Part shown: one piece after another, positions 32,541 through 44,040 of the stretch
How positions within the stretch are numbered: the first letter of the stretch is position 1
Layout: each line of letters opens with the position of its first letter
Assembly (NCBI GenBank): GCA_947000775.1
Contig: CAMQGK010000253.1
Location: 124,001 to 188,000, forward strand
Direction: 5' to 3'
Length of the DNA stretch: 64,000 nucleotides
Source: Pterois miles
Taxonomy: Eukaryota > Chordata > Actinopteri > Perciformes > Scorpaenidae
Translations under genes and position numbers: made by a program
Notes under the pieces: generated by a model
The model's database searches: none
What the model was told of the DNA's origin: nothing
Seen by the model: the letters and a program-made list of their open reading frames with translations, nothing else

Positions 32541-33708
32541 TGACACCGTGCAAGCGGTCTACTGTACACCGCATTTCCTCAATCTGCCTGTCAAACAGAT
32601 GGGGTTTCCTCGCCTTCAGCAAACACGGCCGTAGCGTCTCAGAGCAGAGAATACTGCTCATTTTTCCTTCATTTTGAGAGCAAATTTTTTATACTTTGTG
32701 ATTTAAATTTTGAATCAAATTTGTTTTAAAAATCCACTTTTTGTCTGTGGTAGGACAAACCCAGAATGCATATTTATCATGTCTTTTTACAGTATTTAAC
32801 ATCCATAGTTTGTTGTTTTGCTGTAAGTGACTGTATCACAATGCAAATGATTGGAAATCCTTACCCAAGATCCACACAGCATAATGACAGGTACGGCATC
32901 TGCTGCATTTGTATCAGCGTGTCACCTAATCTAACCCCTCTCCATTCATGCCACCCCACACTCCAGTGGCTCGCTGCCCAGCCTGAGTCACCCCTACCAG
33001 TCATAACGCATCGGCCAGAACACAAGTCATTGTAGAGCAGAGCAGAGGAGGGAGGAGGCGGAGATGGGTGCAGCACACCGTCTGTGGCACATTTATACCA
33101 GACGTTTGATGAGAAGGCCAGAGAGGGGAGAGGAATTGAATATTCATAAGGGACGATGACAAGACAGACACCGGTGAGGTTGATGTGTAATAGTATCTAC
33201 TGGCTGCGTGTGGAGACGCGACCCAGACGGACTCTAAGTGCCTGTTTCTATCAGACCAAGAGGTGTGTCACGTCACCCTTTTATGAAACCTAATGCTTAC
33301 TTACTGTATGCCAGATGTGATGATAGCTGAGGCGGCTGTACCCCGACTAATATAATCAGAGAGATCAAAAGTGCACAGAAGGCATTAAAAGTCTTCCATC
33401 ATTCATATATACTGTGACTCAGAATAAAAATATTACTGTCCTCTTGGGGCATAGTCACACCAGCCTTTATAACGGTTACATTTCAGAATCGGTTTATTAT
33501 AATTACATCACCACCATCATTGTGTTTGCTTGTAGAGGCAAAGTAAATTTGGACTTTAAAATAAAACACCAGCCTCGGCCAGAAGTGAACATTTCCTCCG
33601 ATATGACAGGCTGATATGTTAGGCTCCATAAAAACGGAAAGCTTCACAGGGCTCCAGAGACGCGATCAAAGACCTGTCAAGTGCGCCTGGCATTTAACTG
33701 TCTGTCTT

Positions 33709-33710
<2 letters not shown>
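32541..33710. other. intergenic, nothing recognised
   Basis: Non-repetitive in places (32900-33260), without coding evidence. Confidence 0.4.

Positions 33711-33749
<39 letters not shown>
33711..33749. repeat. (TG)n microsatellite
   Basis: About 19 TG units. Confidence 0.98.
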
Positions 33750-33752
<3 letters not shown>

Positions 33753-36224
33753 GCGTTATCCTTCCCCCACCTGCACCCGAAAAAGAAAAAACAGACATAT
33801 CTGTGCCCATATAAATACTGTACATACATGCTAAACATTTTTACTGTATTAGATATTTTCCAAAGTAAAAATTCCTAGATGTTTATGATTTAAATTTTTC
33901 CCATAGTTTAGTGTTCAAAAATCACCATAAATCATAAAATCAAATCACAAAACTTGTAGAATTGCAGTGCTTAAAAATTACAATACATATCAAATCGAAA
34001 CCCAAGTATCGTGATAGTATTGAATCAGGAGTTGGGTGTATCGTCCCAGCCCTAGTACTAATACTAGTACCCATAAAGTGATACGGAAACCAATACAGGA
34101 CTTCATTCGATGCCCATCATCGTTCCCTCTGCTCCTCAGCTCAAAGCTGCTCCAATCCAGTGTCTGAAATTGTCCCCCGACAAATTCGGGTAAGTTGTTG
34201 GCAGCGGCGGATGAAAGCATCAGGCCATCCGCCGCTTTGGCAGACGGGGAAACACTAGAGATGGGAATAGACAAACTTTTCCCTTTGAGAACAGGTTCCA
34301 AGTTGTCCAGTTCCTTGGCATCTCATGCGTCCATGACTATCGATTCCTCTTTGATGCTTTCCGACTGTTACACCTGCACAATGACACTTATGTACGTTAT
34401 ATCATGTTTCAGTTTGTTTTGGCCACAACGGAGAAAAAAATAACGCTCAACAGCATGATGCTACTAAACCTGAGGGGGGCACCCTATTTTTTCCCCCTAT
34501 AGTGAACAACAAATCACGTTGAAATCAGCAGGAGGAGAGTTATGTAACGTTAGCAGCCGGTGGGCGACACAGTCCTGCTTCATTAGCGGAGCTACGAGCC
34601 GTTGAGTTACAGCTCTGAGCTCTGCTCAGTATTCGGCGAAGGTAAATTACAACGTTATCATGATGTGTTCAAATGTAATCTTGTAAAATATTTTTTTTTT
34701 TTGGTGAGAATCTTGAATAAATCCAGTAGATGTTTTCACAGCAATATAAAAGGGATATTATATATAAAATTATGTATAAAAATACAATCAGAGAGAGAAT
34801 TATTATTAGCTCTAAGCAGCCAAGGTTTGTTTTAATCAAAGCAAATATTTAAATGGTCATAATCATTTGAATTGTGTGTTTTTGTGCAAATAACCACAAT
34901 AGATGACAATGAATGTTTTTTTTATGTAAAATATGTTGAATGTTCAATGATATCAGATCTAAAATGTTATTCCTTCATTTAATGCAGAGAACTCAAATTG
35001 GCAGATATGATTTCTGAGTGGCAGACACAAAAAATAAAAATACTTGCCTGCCACACCGGCAGGCAGTGAAAACTCTGCTGTCTCTGCGTTGTAGTTTAAT
35101 TAGGGCTGTGGACTACAACATGTCTTATTTTTTACATTCAAAGCTTCTTTTGAGGTTTTCGGTTGAAGCTCCGAATGTCGTCATTTCTGACCTTAAAAGA
35201 AATGAAAAATTCTCAATTTGAATAAAGAGATTCATTAGATTAAATGAGCCTTTTCTTTTATTAAATCAGCTTTCTTTAATGAATATAACTCATCAATTTT
35301 CTCTGACTGCTGCTAGATTAATGCCCGTTAATACAGGTGCGTCCTTTGTGTGCGGCGAGTGGGAGAGAAAAGAGCGGGAGAGTGGGTTATGAATTTTGGA
35401 AATGATTACATTTATCTTTTTTCAATGAATTTTTGACTGATGAGAGACTGAGACAATTACAGAGACGAGGGCGGTGTGTTTGCATGTGTGTGTGAGTGTT
35501 TTTTGATAATTAATACACAGTACAAGGTTATAGATTATACATTTTTAAGGGTGTGGAGAGAAAAGATGAAGAAACACCACTTTTAATGTCAACACACATG
35601 AAGCAGATGGATGATTTTTTATTTCCGACATTGACAGCGGAGGCCACTAAAAACATTGTGGCCATTGTGTCTAACAGGCAAATATTAACGATGCACTTTT
35701 ACAAATTTGGAAAATTACAATTGAAAATATGAACAAACCATTTACAAGAATTGAACTCAACTGACCTACAGCTCCGGGAATGTTTGGATCCCACAAGTGA
35801 AACTCCTACACAGTCGCCGTGAGCAGTACGCAAATACATTCTGGGTCGGCCTCGCTCGGACGTACTTCGAAATCAAGGTTTGAGCGGTACCGGAGCAAAA
35901 CTGGAGGATGGAGCGGGAGATGAGCCACAGCTTCTTACAAAATACACTCTGCTTTCCGCTCACGCTCCAATCAGTTCACTAGATCTGAAAACAGATGCTT
36001 TTTTTTTTCTAGATTTGGGCAAAATGGGCAAATTTAACCAGTCTTAAGTGAGATTTGAGACAAGATAAGATTGAACACCTACATCAAACATCTTTCATTA
36101 TATGTATGCAAATAAGGTCAATTTTGAATTGTCATTACAGTATTTTTTTTAAGAAATTTTTAATCCACCATTATGTTAAACAATCTAGATTGAAGGTCAA
36201 ATTTTAGAGAGGTCATCTTAAGAT
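33750..36224. other. intergenic; decayed DNA-element end at about 34053
   Basis: The phrase TATCGTCCCAGCCCTAG at 34037-34053 resembles the terminus of a hAT-type element (compare ATCGTCCAGCCCTAG at 48129). 34120-34640 and 35760-35990 may be older repeats. No gene. T-run at 34691-34702. Confidence 0.4.
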
Positions 36225-37040
36225 TTGCTCTGTCAGTCAATTAAAATATTTAATTACGATTAATCGCATGATTCGCATGATTGTTGATAGTTAATCATGA
36301 TTATTCTCAAATTAATCACATTTTTATCTATCCAAAATGTATCTGAAAGGGAGATTTGTCTAGTATTTAATACTCCTATCAATATGGGAGTGGGCAAATA
36401 TGCTGCTTTATGCAAATGTATGCCTATATTTATTATTGGAAGTCAGTTAACAACACAAAACAATGACAAATATTGTCCAGAAACTCTCACAGGTACTGTA
36501 TTTAGCATGAAAATATAATAAATGAAATCATAACATGGCAAACTCAAGCCGACCAACAGCTGTCAGTGTGCTGACTTGACTATGACTTGCCTCAAACTGC
36601 ATGTGATTATCATAAAGTGGGCATGTCTGTAAATGGGAGACTCATTGGTACCCAGAGAACCCATTTACATTCACATATCTTGAGGTCAGAGGTCAAGGGA
36701 CCCTTTGAGAATGGTCATGCAAGTATTTCCTCACCAAAATGTTGCACAAGTTTGAAGCGTTATTTAACCTTCTTTGCAACAAGCTGGTAGATTCCTTTGG
36801 CCAGTTTTTCCTCACTAAATTGAAGCCTAAGTTTGGAGCGTTTAGGCTCCTTCACAACAAGCTACTATGACATGGTTGGTACAGTGGTACTTTAGGTTTT
36901 CTAGTTTCATATGATGTCAGTATCTTCAGTCTAGAGTTAAAACTGAGCCCGCTACAAACTAAAAATCTCAAGTTGCGTTAATGCGTTAAAAACATCAGAT
37001 GTGTTGAACAAATCTGCATTAACGCCTTATTTTAAATGTC
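36225..37040 (+). mobile_element. hAT-like element, long copy
   Basis: Begins near CTGTCAGTCAATTAAAATAT and carries the core ATAAAGTGGGCATGTCTGTA. It continues through GGTTTTCTAGTTTCATATGA to TGCGTTAATGCG near 36985 and fades by about 37040. It is the uninterrupted reference for the nested pair in nomo intron w24-w25. Confidence 0.75.
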
Positions 37041-38702
37041 TGAGATTTATCTACCTCTCTTTTTTTGTCTCTTCCTGTTTTTCCTGTACGTTCCACCTTG
37101 TCTGAGGAGTTGGTTGTTCCTGTTTTACCCAGACATGAGTGTTGACATCTAAAACACATCTCTTTCTCTGCGTGAGCCTCCAAGCGTAAGCTGAGCCGCG
37201 TACGAACGGCGACTTCTAATCCTCTGACTGTCCGCAAATCTCTCCTTGAACACGTGTGTGACACTGACCGCCGCCACTGGCTGTCCTCAACATGCCGTCC
37301 GCTCTCCCCTTCCCTCCATCCTGCACGGTGTCAGCGAGGTGAACCTTCCTGCCTCCAGCCCTTTCCGACCCTCGCCAGGTCTCGCCTGCAATGCTCAAAA
37401 TGCCTCGCGAACGGGCCCGAGCGCTCGTTCGAGCTGCCGGCCCGCTGGCTATGAGAGATTCTTGTTGGCGGGCACCGTGATAAAAGCACAGACATTTTGG
37501 TAATAAAAACTCTGGGAAGGACTGACTCTCTCTCTCTCTCCCTCACTCTATCCATCTCGTTTTGTCGCCTACCTCCCCTCCCTCCCATCATCGCTGTCCT
37601 CAGCTCTCGGTTCTGATACACTGGTGCCGTAGTCCATACTGTCATCTGTACGATCAACGGAGCCTGACGAAAGAGGAGGAGGAGTGAGGCCGAGGGGGCA
37701 GAGGGAGAAAGTGGGATGTCTGGTGCATGTATACGGTTGAGAAGTTGATCAGACCGCAGTTGTAGAAGTCCTTGAGCAAAGTCATGTTGCGGAGGAGGAC
37801 AAAAGAGGCGGGCATGGCTGCTGACACCCTGGAGGAAGCCTTGACCAAAGGGCTTCCATATACTGAGACCTTTCCTAAGTACATCAGCAGGATGAGCCCT
37901 GAATGTTAAATATTTAACATCAGCTTGCGGTGTTACCAGTATCGATTAATGCCCAAGCAGTCATTAGTGCTGCCCTTCCAGACCAGGTGTGGGCCTGACT
38001 TAATTCAAACGCAGCATAGCGATGGGCCAAAATCAACAGTTTTTGTGTGAAACGTGTGGTTTTCAATCAAATTTTTGCTTCACTTGTGAGCAAAATTATT
38101 CATCATATTCAGCCACGCTGCATATCTCGCATTGGATTCCCAAAAAATGTCCCGTGAAACGTGTGCTCTGCCTCGGTTATCTGTGTTCTACACAGCCAGC
38201 GAATATGAAAACACTGTTCTAATTAGGTTTTTATTCAAGGCACGGCTACGCCGCGCGTTACACAAACAAACAAGATGTTGTTTCTGGACTGGATGCCTGT
38301 AATTCACACATCCGTCAGCACCGTCTGATCAAAGCAATCTATAGCATCCATAGCTGTAGTGACGGCCTCTGGAAAACGTGGCGTTTCAAGATGATTGAGG
38401 ATAACGCAACAAGGAGGAAAACCTGAATTAAAGTTTCCTCGTCTCACCCTTCACACTTTGCTGAGCAGCGGAGGATACTGATGATGCTGCCAGATACGAC
38501 ACACGTGTGTTGATTAGGCGGATATACCTTTTTATGATTAATTGGATTAATTAAGTGGGTGAATAGTCTGCCAAGTGATAGCATAAGAAGGTTTTGTGTG
38601 CACATTTAATTTGATAGGTGTGCGGCGCATACAATTAGGAGAGCTGTGTGGATGTGCAGCAGAAAGGCTGTTAGAGTGGGAGAAAAAAAAGAAGTTGATA
38701 GG

Positions 38703-38704
<2 letters not shown>
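37041..38704. other. intergenic; unique GC-richer islands
   Basis: 37190-37530 and 38240-38490 are non-repetitive and GC-richer, without a supported ORF. A (CT) run lies at 37526-37542. TGATTAATTGGATTAATTAA at 38536-38555 is a cluster of homeodomain-type ATTA cores. Confidence 0.35.

Positions 38705-38749
<45 letters not shown>
38705..38749. repeat. (GT)n microsatellite
   Basis: About 22 GT units. Antisense His-Thr ORFs across it are artefacts. Confidence 0.98.
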
Positions 38750-38752
<3 letters not shown>

Positions 38753-39627
38753 AGAGAGACAAATCCTCGCTGACCTCCACTGTTGGTTAGCCCGAGGATG
38801 AAGAGATGACACAGTGGGATTGGGTAAGCTAGTGTGGGCGGCCTTTGGTGCGAGAGGAAAGACACATGGACGAAACACTGGCAGAATTTAAATGGGCTGT
38901 GTGCAGCTTTTACCATCAAAAAATCATTACCACATTAATTTGGAGACATTACTTTATTAGGCGTGACCAATCAAAGCTGAGATGACTGGTAGTTTGTACA
39001 AGCAACTGCGCTGCATTTTAAATGATGCCCCGCTGTGCTGAACTCTATGAACACAGAAATACAACGCTATGCATCCAATGGGAAGAGAGCTGGAGCTTCT
39101 AGAGCTGCTTGCGACAGCAGATAGTGGAAAACAGTGGAGCGTCAACAGAAGAATCATTTAATCCGTTTTACTACAGACCATGTATGTATGTAATATGATT
39201 ACTATCTGTGGTTTATGGCCTGGCTCAGGTTGAACCCTTTGACCCCATGAACAAATACATACAGAGAATGAATGCAATAGAAATTTCAGTTTTACTTGTG
39301 TAAACTTTACTATTACTGTGTAATATTACCAAATGGCTGACATTTTCCACGCTCTGTCTACTGTTATCATCACACTCTCCACTAGCTTTTTGCTGTCGTC
39401 ACATGACAAACTACCTGCAATCAGTTCTTCGCTGCTCTAAAACAGAAGTTGCCAGTGGCGCCATGATACATCCAAGGCGACAGCACAGTGAAGGCTACTG
39501 TTTGGGAATGGCGAAGAGGAACTGATTTACAGCTAAAGTTGTTTTTTTCTGGGTCAATAAATTATGGTATCAGATCGGTGCATAGACTGGCATACTTGCT
39601 GATTTTGGGCAGTATTGGACGCATTTC
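38750..39627. other. intergenic, nothing recognised
   Basis: No ORF or repeat that I can support. Confidence 0.4.
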
Positions 39628-39699
39628 CGATACTGATATTAGGGATGCACCGATACCGAATCGGATATCGGTGACAATGGGGCTGATATATTCAATTTA

Positions 39700-40690
39700 G
39701 GGATGGGAACGGTTCGGATATAAAAACGAACCGTTCGGTTCGCTAGCCACGGTTCGTTTTGTGTATGTATTGTTTGGTTCATTTAAAATAAGTTATGAAG
39801 CCAATTGTGTATTTTTTTGTTGTGTTTATTGTCACACTAGAAATCAAGGCCTATGGAAAGAGGCTGGGACATGGTGGACAGGGCTATGAGGTATCACACA
39901 TGTGCAGTGTAACTGAAGCTGTGGTCGTGCGTTGTTATTGGCTCAATTTCGGCGAGGGCGGACCAGATTTTACTGCGCTTGTGTTGTACCGCCAAAGAAA
40001 CGACGCATTGATGACGCGTGACCCAGCCTCCTTCCTTCTCAAACTTCTCAGTTGGCAGAGACATTGAGGAAGTGCAGAGTACGGCTGTCATTCTGTTAAG
40101 GAAATGGCGAGTGGACACCAGCGTCATTTCGCTCTGCTGTGTTGGAGCATTACGGATTTGGTGTTACGTATGACAGTGACGGGATAAAACGTAACTGTGT
40201 GTAAGCACTGTGCAACACGTGTGGCTTATGTTAGCGGCAGTACTTCCAATATGATGAATCATTTACGGAGACATTACTCCGGTGTTTCCATTGATAGCAC
40301 ACAGAGGAGAGAGTCGGGGAGGAAAGCAGCAGCATTTAAACAGCCTCTACATGCAGACTCAGAGCAAAAAACATAACCTAAGCAGTCGTGGCGGAAGCTG
40401 GATTTCAGCATATGATAAGGGTACTTGAGCTGCACTATAATATACTGTCTCCCAGACACATAAGCTACACAGTAATTCCTGAACTGTATGAACAGACACG
40501 ATGAATTGTGAAAGACCTGTCCAACACAGACCATGTAGCTCTGACTACAGACGGATGGACATCCAGGCTGAATGTGGACAAACTCATCTTCTAGCAGAAG
40601 ATCATGACTGAACAGAACAGTGTTGTTTGGTTTATGCTGCACTTTATGTTGATGGCCTCTGCCTCTGTTTGTGCCTCTGTGTGTGAGACA
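39700..40690 (+). pseudogene. BED-finger hAT transposase relic
   Basis: The left end AGGGATGGGAACGGTTCGG is shared with 43735. A short frame (40188-40376) reads VCKHCATRVAYVSGSTSN then MMNHLRRH, a C-x2-C...H-x4-H BED zinc finger. Further on, separate frames give the block VALTTDGWTS (about 40533-40562), typical of hAT transposases of the ZBED type. Stops and frameshifts break it, and the catalytic C-terminal part is missing. Confidence 0.75.
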
Positions 40691-40924
40691 TATGTTACTG
40701 TTGTTTAAAAAGGTCTAGTGCTGGAAGCACTTTTTGTTGATGGCCTGAGCCTATAATTTGTTCTTTATTTATTTGTTTTTATTATTCATCAGGTATAAGT
40801 CCAGTATTTTTGCTGCATTAAAAATGTCCACAGTTGAATTGTAAGTCTTGTTCATTTAGATTTTTACCAGGTTGCTGGTGTATTATTTTAATGATAAATA
40901 ACAACTCATTGTACAGTCAGCTGT

Positions 40925-41216
40925 ACGGTGGTACAGTGGTTAGCGCTGTTGCCTCACAGCAATAGGATCTGAGGTTTGAATCCAGCTTGGGGCTCTTCTA
41001 TGTGGAGTTTGCGTGTTCTCCTATGTTAGCGTGGGTTTTCTCCGGGTTCTCCGGCTTCCTCCCACAGTCCAAAGACGGGCAGGTGACTCTAATTTGGCAT
41101 GAATGTAAAAATGCTGTGTGTCAGCCAGGTGATGGACTTCACCCAATGCCAGCTGGGATCGGCTCCAGCCCCCCCGCGACCCCCAACGGGATAAGCAGTT
41201 GAGTGGGATGGATTCA
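40925..41216 (+). mobile_element. tRNA-derived SINE
   Basis: The head has pol III-like boxes: an A-box-like GTGGTACAGTGGTTAGCGCT and a B-box-like GGTTTGAATCC (40973-40983). The body has the well-known fish phrase TCCGGCTTCCTCCCACAGTC and the end GGGATCGGCTCCAGCCCCCC. About 290 bp and nearly complete, inserted in the composite hAT region. Confidence 0.85.
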
Positions 41217-41482
41217 ATTCAGTAAATTTATATGCGTTAATGTGTTCCATTTTTTAAACAAAGTTAGGAAAGCAATGTATAAGTCAAGTCTGATGTTGCT
41301 GTATACGTAAAAGAATGTTCCCAGTCACTTCTACATAGTGAGGCATACAGCTTATTGATTAAAGACTGGTATTGGATCGGTTCTCAATATCGGCTAGCCC
41401 AGGTATCACTATCAATACCAGGCCCGAAAAAGTCCACTCGGTGCATCCCTAACTGGAATCAGTATCGGAAATGAACTGTACT

Positions 41483-42179
41483 TTTCCTCTGAACGCTGAA
41501 CTGTAGACCTCCTCAGGACTGATTGATAATCGGTTTTATGCACAGACTGCAGATAACCCGTCTGTTGGTTTGGACAGAAGGGATCTGGTTGCTGATGTTG
41601 TTCCACTTGTGCATGTTGACATTTAATGCAATCTACTATATTTTGTAGCCTACAGGTCTTCTTTATATCATTTATCATCGTTTTAACTGACCTACGTTTT
41701 TTTTTCTACACAAGTAGGCTTTTACTTTTACTTGAGTAAAGTTATTCAAAGTAATAGGACTTTAATTAAAGTGCAATTATCTTTTTCCATCACTGATTTT
41801 AGGTCATACGGAGCAACAGTTTCTGGGCACCTGATGAAGTCCATCATTCACTCTCTTTGACCTCTGATTTTTGCCTCCACTGACTCCTGTGAGAAATATC
41901 TGCTTCTTTAGCTACTAAATGCTCCACTGTATTCACCAGCTAGTTGCTTACTTGTTGTTTTGGCGCTATGCAGGTATCATGCAGTGAGTTTTTAGTAATG
42001 TTGGACGGTTGTGTGTGTGTGGCCTCTCCGTTTGAGCTTTCCCTGCAGAGCTGCAGGTTTCCACCCGGCACTGCTGTGGTGTGCACACCAGCTCCGTCCC
42101 CCACACACAGATTACCTCATTAACGTTATGGTTCTCTTATAGCATTTGATTTAAATTCGAAATATTGCCACATAGGCAC
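41483..42179. other. intergenic with low-complexity TACTT repeats
   Basis: 41698-41760 has TTTTACTTTTACTTGAGTAA-type simple sequence. CCACCCGGCACTGCTGTGGT (42062-42081) is the inverse of sequence inside the BED-hAT relic at 46.4 kb. Confidence 0.45.
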
Positions 42180-42420
42180 TTTTACTTTTCGCTTTGACGC
42201 CAAATCCTCTGCCATCGTCTTGTCTGTTAACTCTCTTTCGTCCTGTGTGTGAAATATGATTCCTGCCACTTTGTGCTGAGGCTCTGTATGGAGAGGACAC
42301 TTTCACTTTCAGTTTGTAACGTCTGTCGTATGACTATATATTGATAACATGGGGTTTTATATCTTTAAAAAAAAAAATCAAAAAAAGCAAAACAACTGTG
42401 GGGATGGTGGGCAAGTAATG
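42180..42420 (-). mobile_element. fragment of BED-hAT family, antisense
   Basis: Parallels 27650-27905 (TGTGTGTGAAATATGATTCC, GACTATATATTGATAACATG) and, in reverse complement, the 46240 relic start. Confidence 0.55.
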
Positions 42421-42667
42421 TAATCTGTGGATAGGATAACACCAGTAACACAGACTACCACAGCAAGCCTAGTTTAAGAGCTTTTTTCTTGCTGTGACTG
42501 AATATGACGCCTTGAGAGCAGTGACAGTGAACCGTAACAGTAAAGTTGCAGATAAAAAATCATTATGAAAATCATTCAATCACTGTATAGCTTTGCATAG
42601 CTGAGGGGAACTGCATAGTTGGGTAATAATTCACTTCTAATTCTTCATTGTGATCCATTGTTAATAT

Positions 42668-43165
42668 GAAAATGTTACAACTCGGGTCAGAAAGGGACTG
42701 GACTCAAATGCACAACTCAAAATCACTGGTGTTGTAAAAGAGGAAATGTCTTTACTTATCAAAAGGTCGGTACACAGGCAGCCAGATCTGAAAAAACGAA
42801 AAAAAAAAAAAAGGTTCAAAAACAGGCAGAAAGTCATTAACAAAAATGTAGACACGAGGAAATGCTGGAACGAGAATCACAAACGATCAGCTACAAACTG
42901 GCGATGTGAGGAAGGGAGGACACACATTACATACGAGAGGAGGAGTGATCAACTACACACAGGTGGACACCATCGGGGGCGGGGCTACAATCAGACACAG
43001 GTGAGGTGATGAAAAGTAGGTCAGGAGGCGTGGAGACACCAGGGCAGGAAGTACAGTGATCTGAAACCAGAGTGATGCTAGTGATGACAAAATAAAACAG
43101 GAAGTGAAAACAATGAATGAAGAGAGAAAATAAAACATGACCTAGGATCTGGAGGCTGTGACAGA
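42668..43165. repeat. probable retroelement-derived repeat
   Basis: Composition and wording (GGTTCAAAAACAGGCAGAAA, CACAGGTGAGG, AATAAAACAGGAAGTGAAAA, ending GGCTGTGACAG) resemble a fish LTR-type repeat that I know only by pattern. I cannot show its termini or a second copy in the window. It contains an A-run at 42799-42812. Confidence 0.3.
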
Positions 43166-43734
43166 AAATATTAAATGGCTATCAGTCGATTAAATATTTA
43201 AACATGACAAATCGCAGATTAATCACATTTTTTTTTAATCTGTTCAAAATGTACTTTCAAGGGAGATTTGTCAAGTATTTAATTCTCTTATCAACATGGT
43301 CGTGGACAAATATGCTGCTTTATGCAAATTTAATATATTTATTATTGGAAGTCAATTAACAAAACAATGACATATTGTCCAGAAGCCCTCACAGGTTTTG
43401 CATTTAGCATAAAAAATATGCTCAAATCATAACATGGCAAACTGCAGCCCAACAGGCAACAACAGCTGTCAGTGTGTCAGTGTGCTGACTTGACTATGAC
43501 TTGATCCAGACTGCATGTGATTATCATAAAGTGGGCATGTCTGTAAAGGGGAGACTGGTGGGTACCCAGAGAACCCATTTACATTCACATATCTGGAGGT
43601 CAGAGGTCAAGGGACCCCTTTGAGAATGGCTATGCCAGTTACATCATTTAGCCTCCTTCATGACATGACATGTGACATGGTTGGTACGAATGAGTTAGGT
43701 TTTCTAGTTTCTTATGATGCCAGTATCTTCACTA
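43166..43734 (+). mobile_element. hAT-like element copy, right end replaced
   Basis: It runs from TGGCTATCAGTCGATTAAAT through the core ATAAAGTGGGCATGTCTGTA to CCAGTATCTTCAC, where a different element (43735) takes over exactly. The right terminus has been lost. Confidence 0.7.
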
Positions 43735-44040
43735 GGCATGGGAATGGTTCGGGTAAAAAAACGAACCATTCGGTTCGCTAGTCACGGTTCGGTTCATGTA
43801 TGTATCGTTCGGTTCATTTGAAATAGGTTGTGAAGCCGATTGTGTATTTTTTTTGTCGTGTTTATTTATTGTCATACTAGAAATCAAGGCCTCTGGAAAG
43901 AGGCTGGGACACGGCGGACAGGGGTATGAGGTATAACACATGTATAGTGTAACTGAAGCTGAGGCTGTGCGTTGTGATTGGCTCAATTTTGGCGAGGGTG
44001 GACCAGATTTTACTGCACGTCTCTAAAACCGCCACTATGT
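43735..44040 (+). mobile_element. 5' end of hAT element related to 39.7 kb
   Basis: GGCATGGGAATGGTTCGGGT and the following 300 bases align with 39700-40010 (for example AATCAAGGCC, GGAAAGAGGCTGGGACA, GATTGGCTCAATTT). It stops before the BED finger, so it is a 5' fragment only. Confidence 0.75.

Larger units (their letters stand above)
39628..41482. mobile_element. composite hAT-type region with inverted ends
   Basis: CATTTCCGATACTGAT followed by TAGGGATGCACCGA at the left (39630-39654) is mirrored by TCGGTGCATCCCTA then ATCAGTATCGGAAATG at the right (41438-41474). Inside lie a second element (from about 39700) with BED-finger relics, then a SINE (40925-41216). The nested order suggests at least three insertion events. 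Confidence 0.65.

Noticed and set aside
36587..36790. ORF containing SVNGRLIGTQRTHLHSHILR and near copies at 13665 and 17257
   Set aside because: The same peptide recurs because all three are translations of the hAT-like element core; not a gene family.
40925..40990. Possible tRNA gene (A- and B-box-like sequences)
   Set aside because: It is followed directly by a known fish SINE body and has no cloverleaf with anticodon arm that I can draw, so it is a SINE head.
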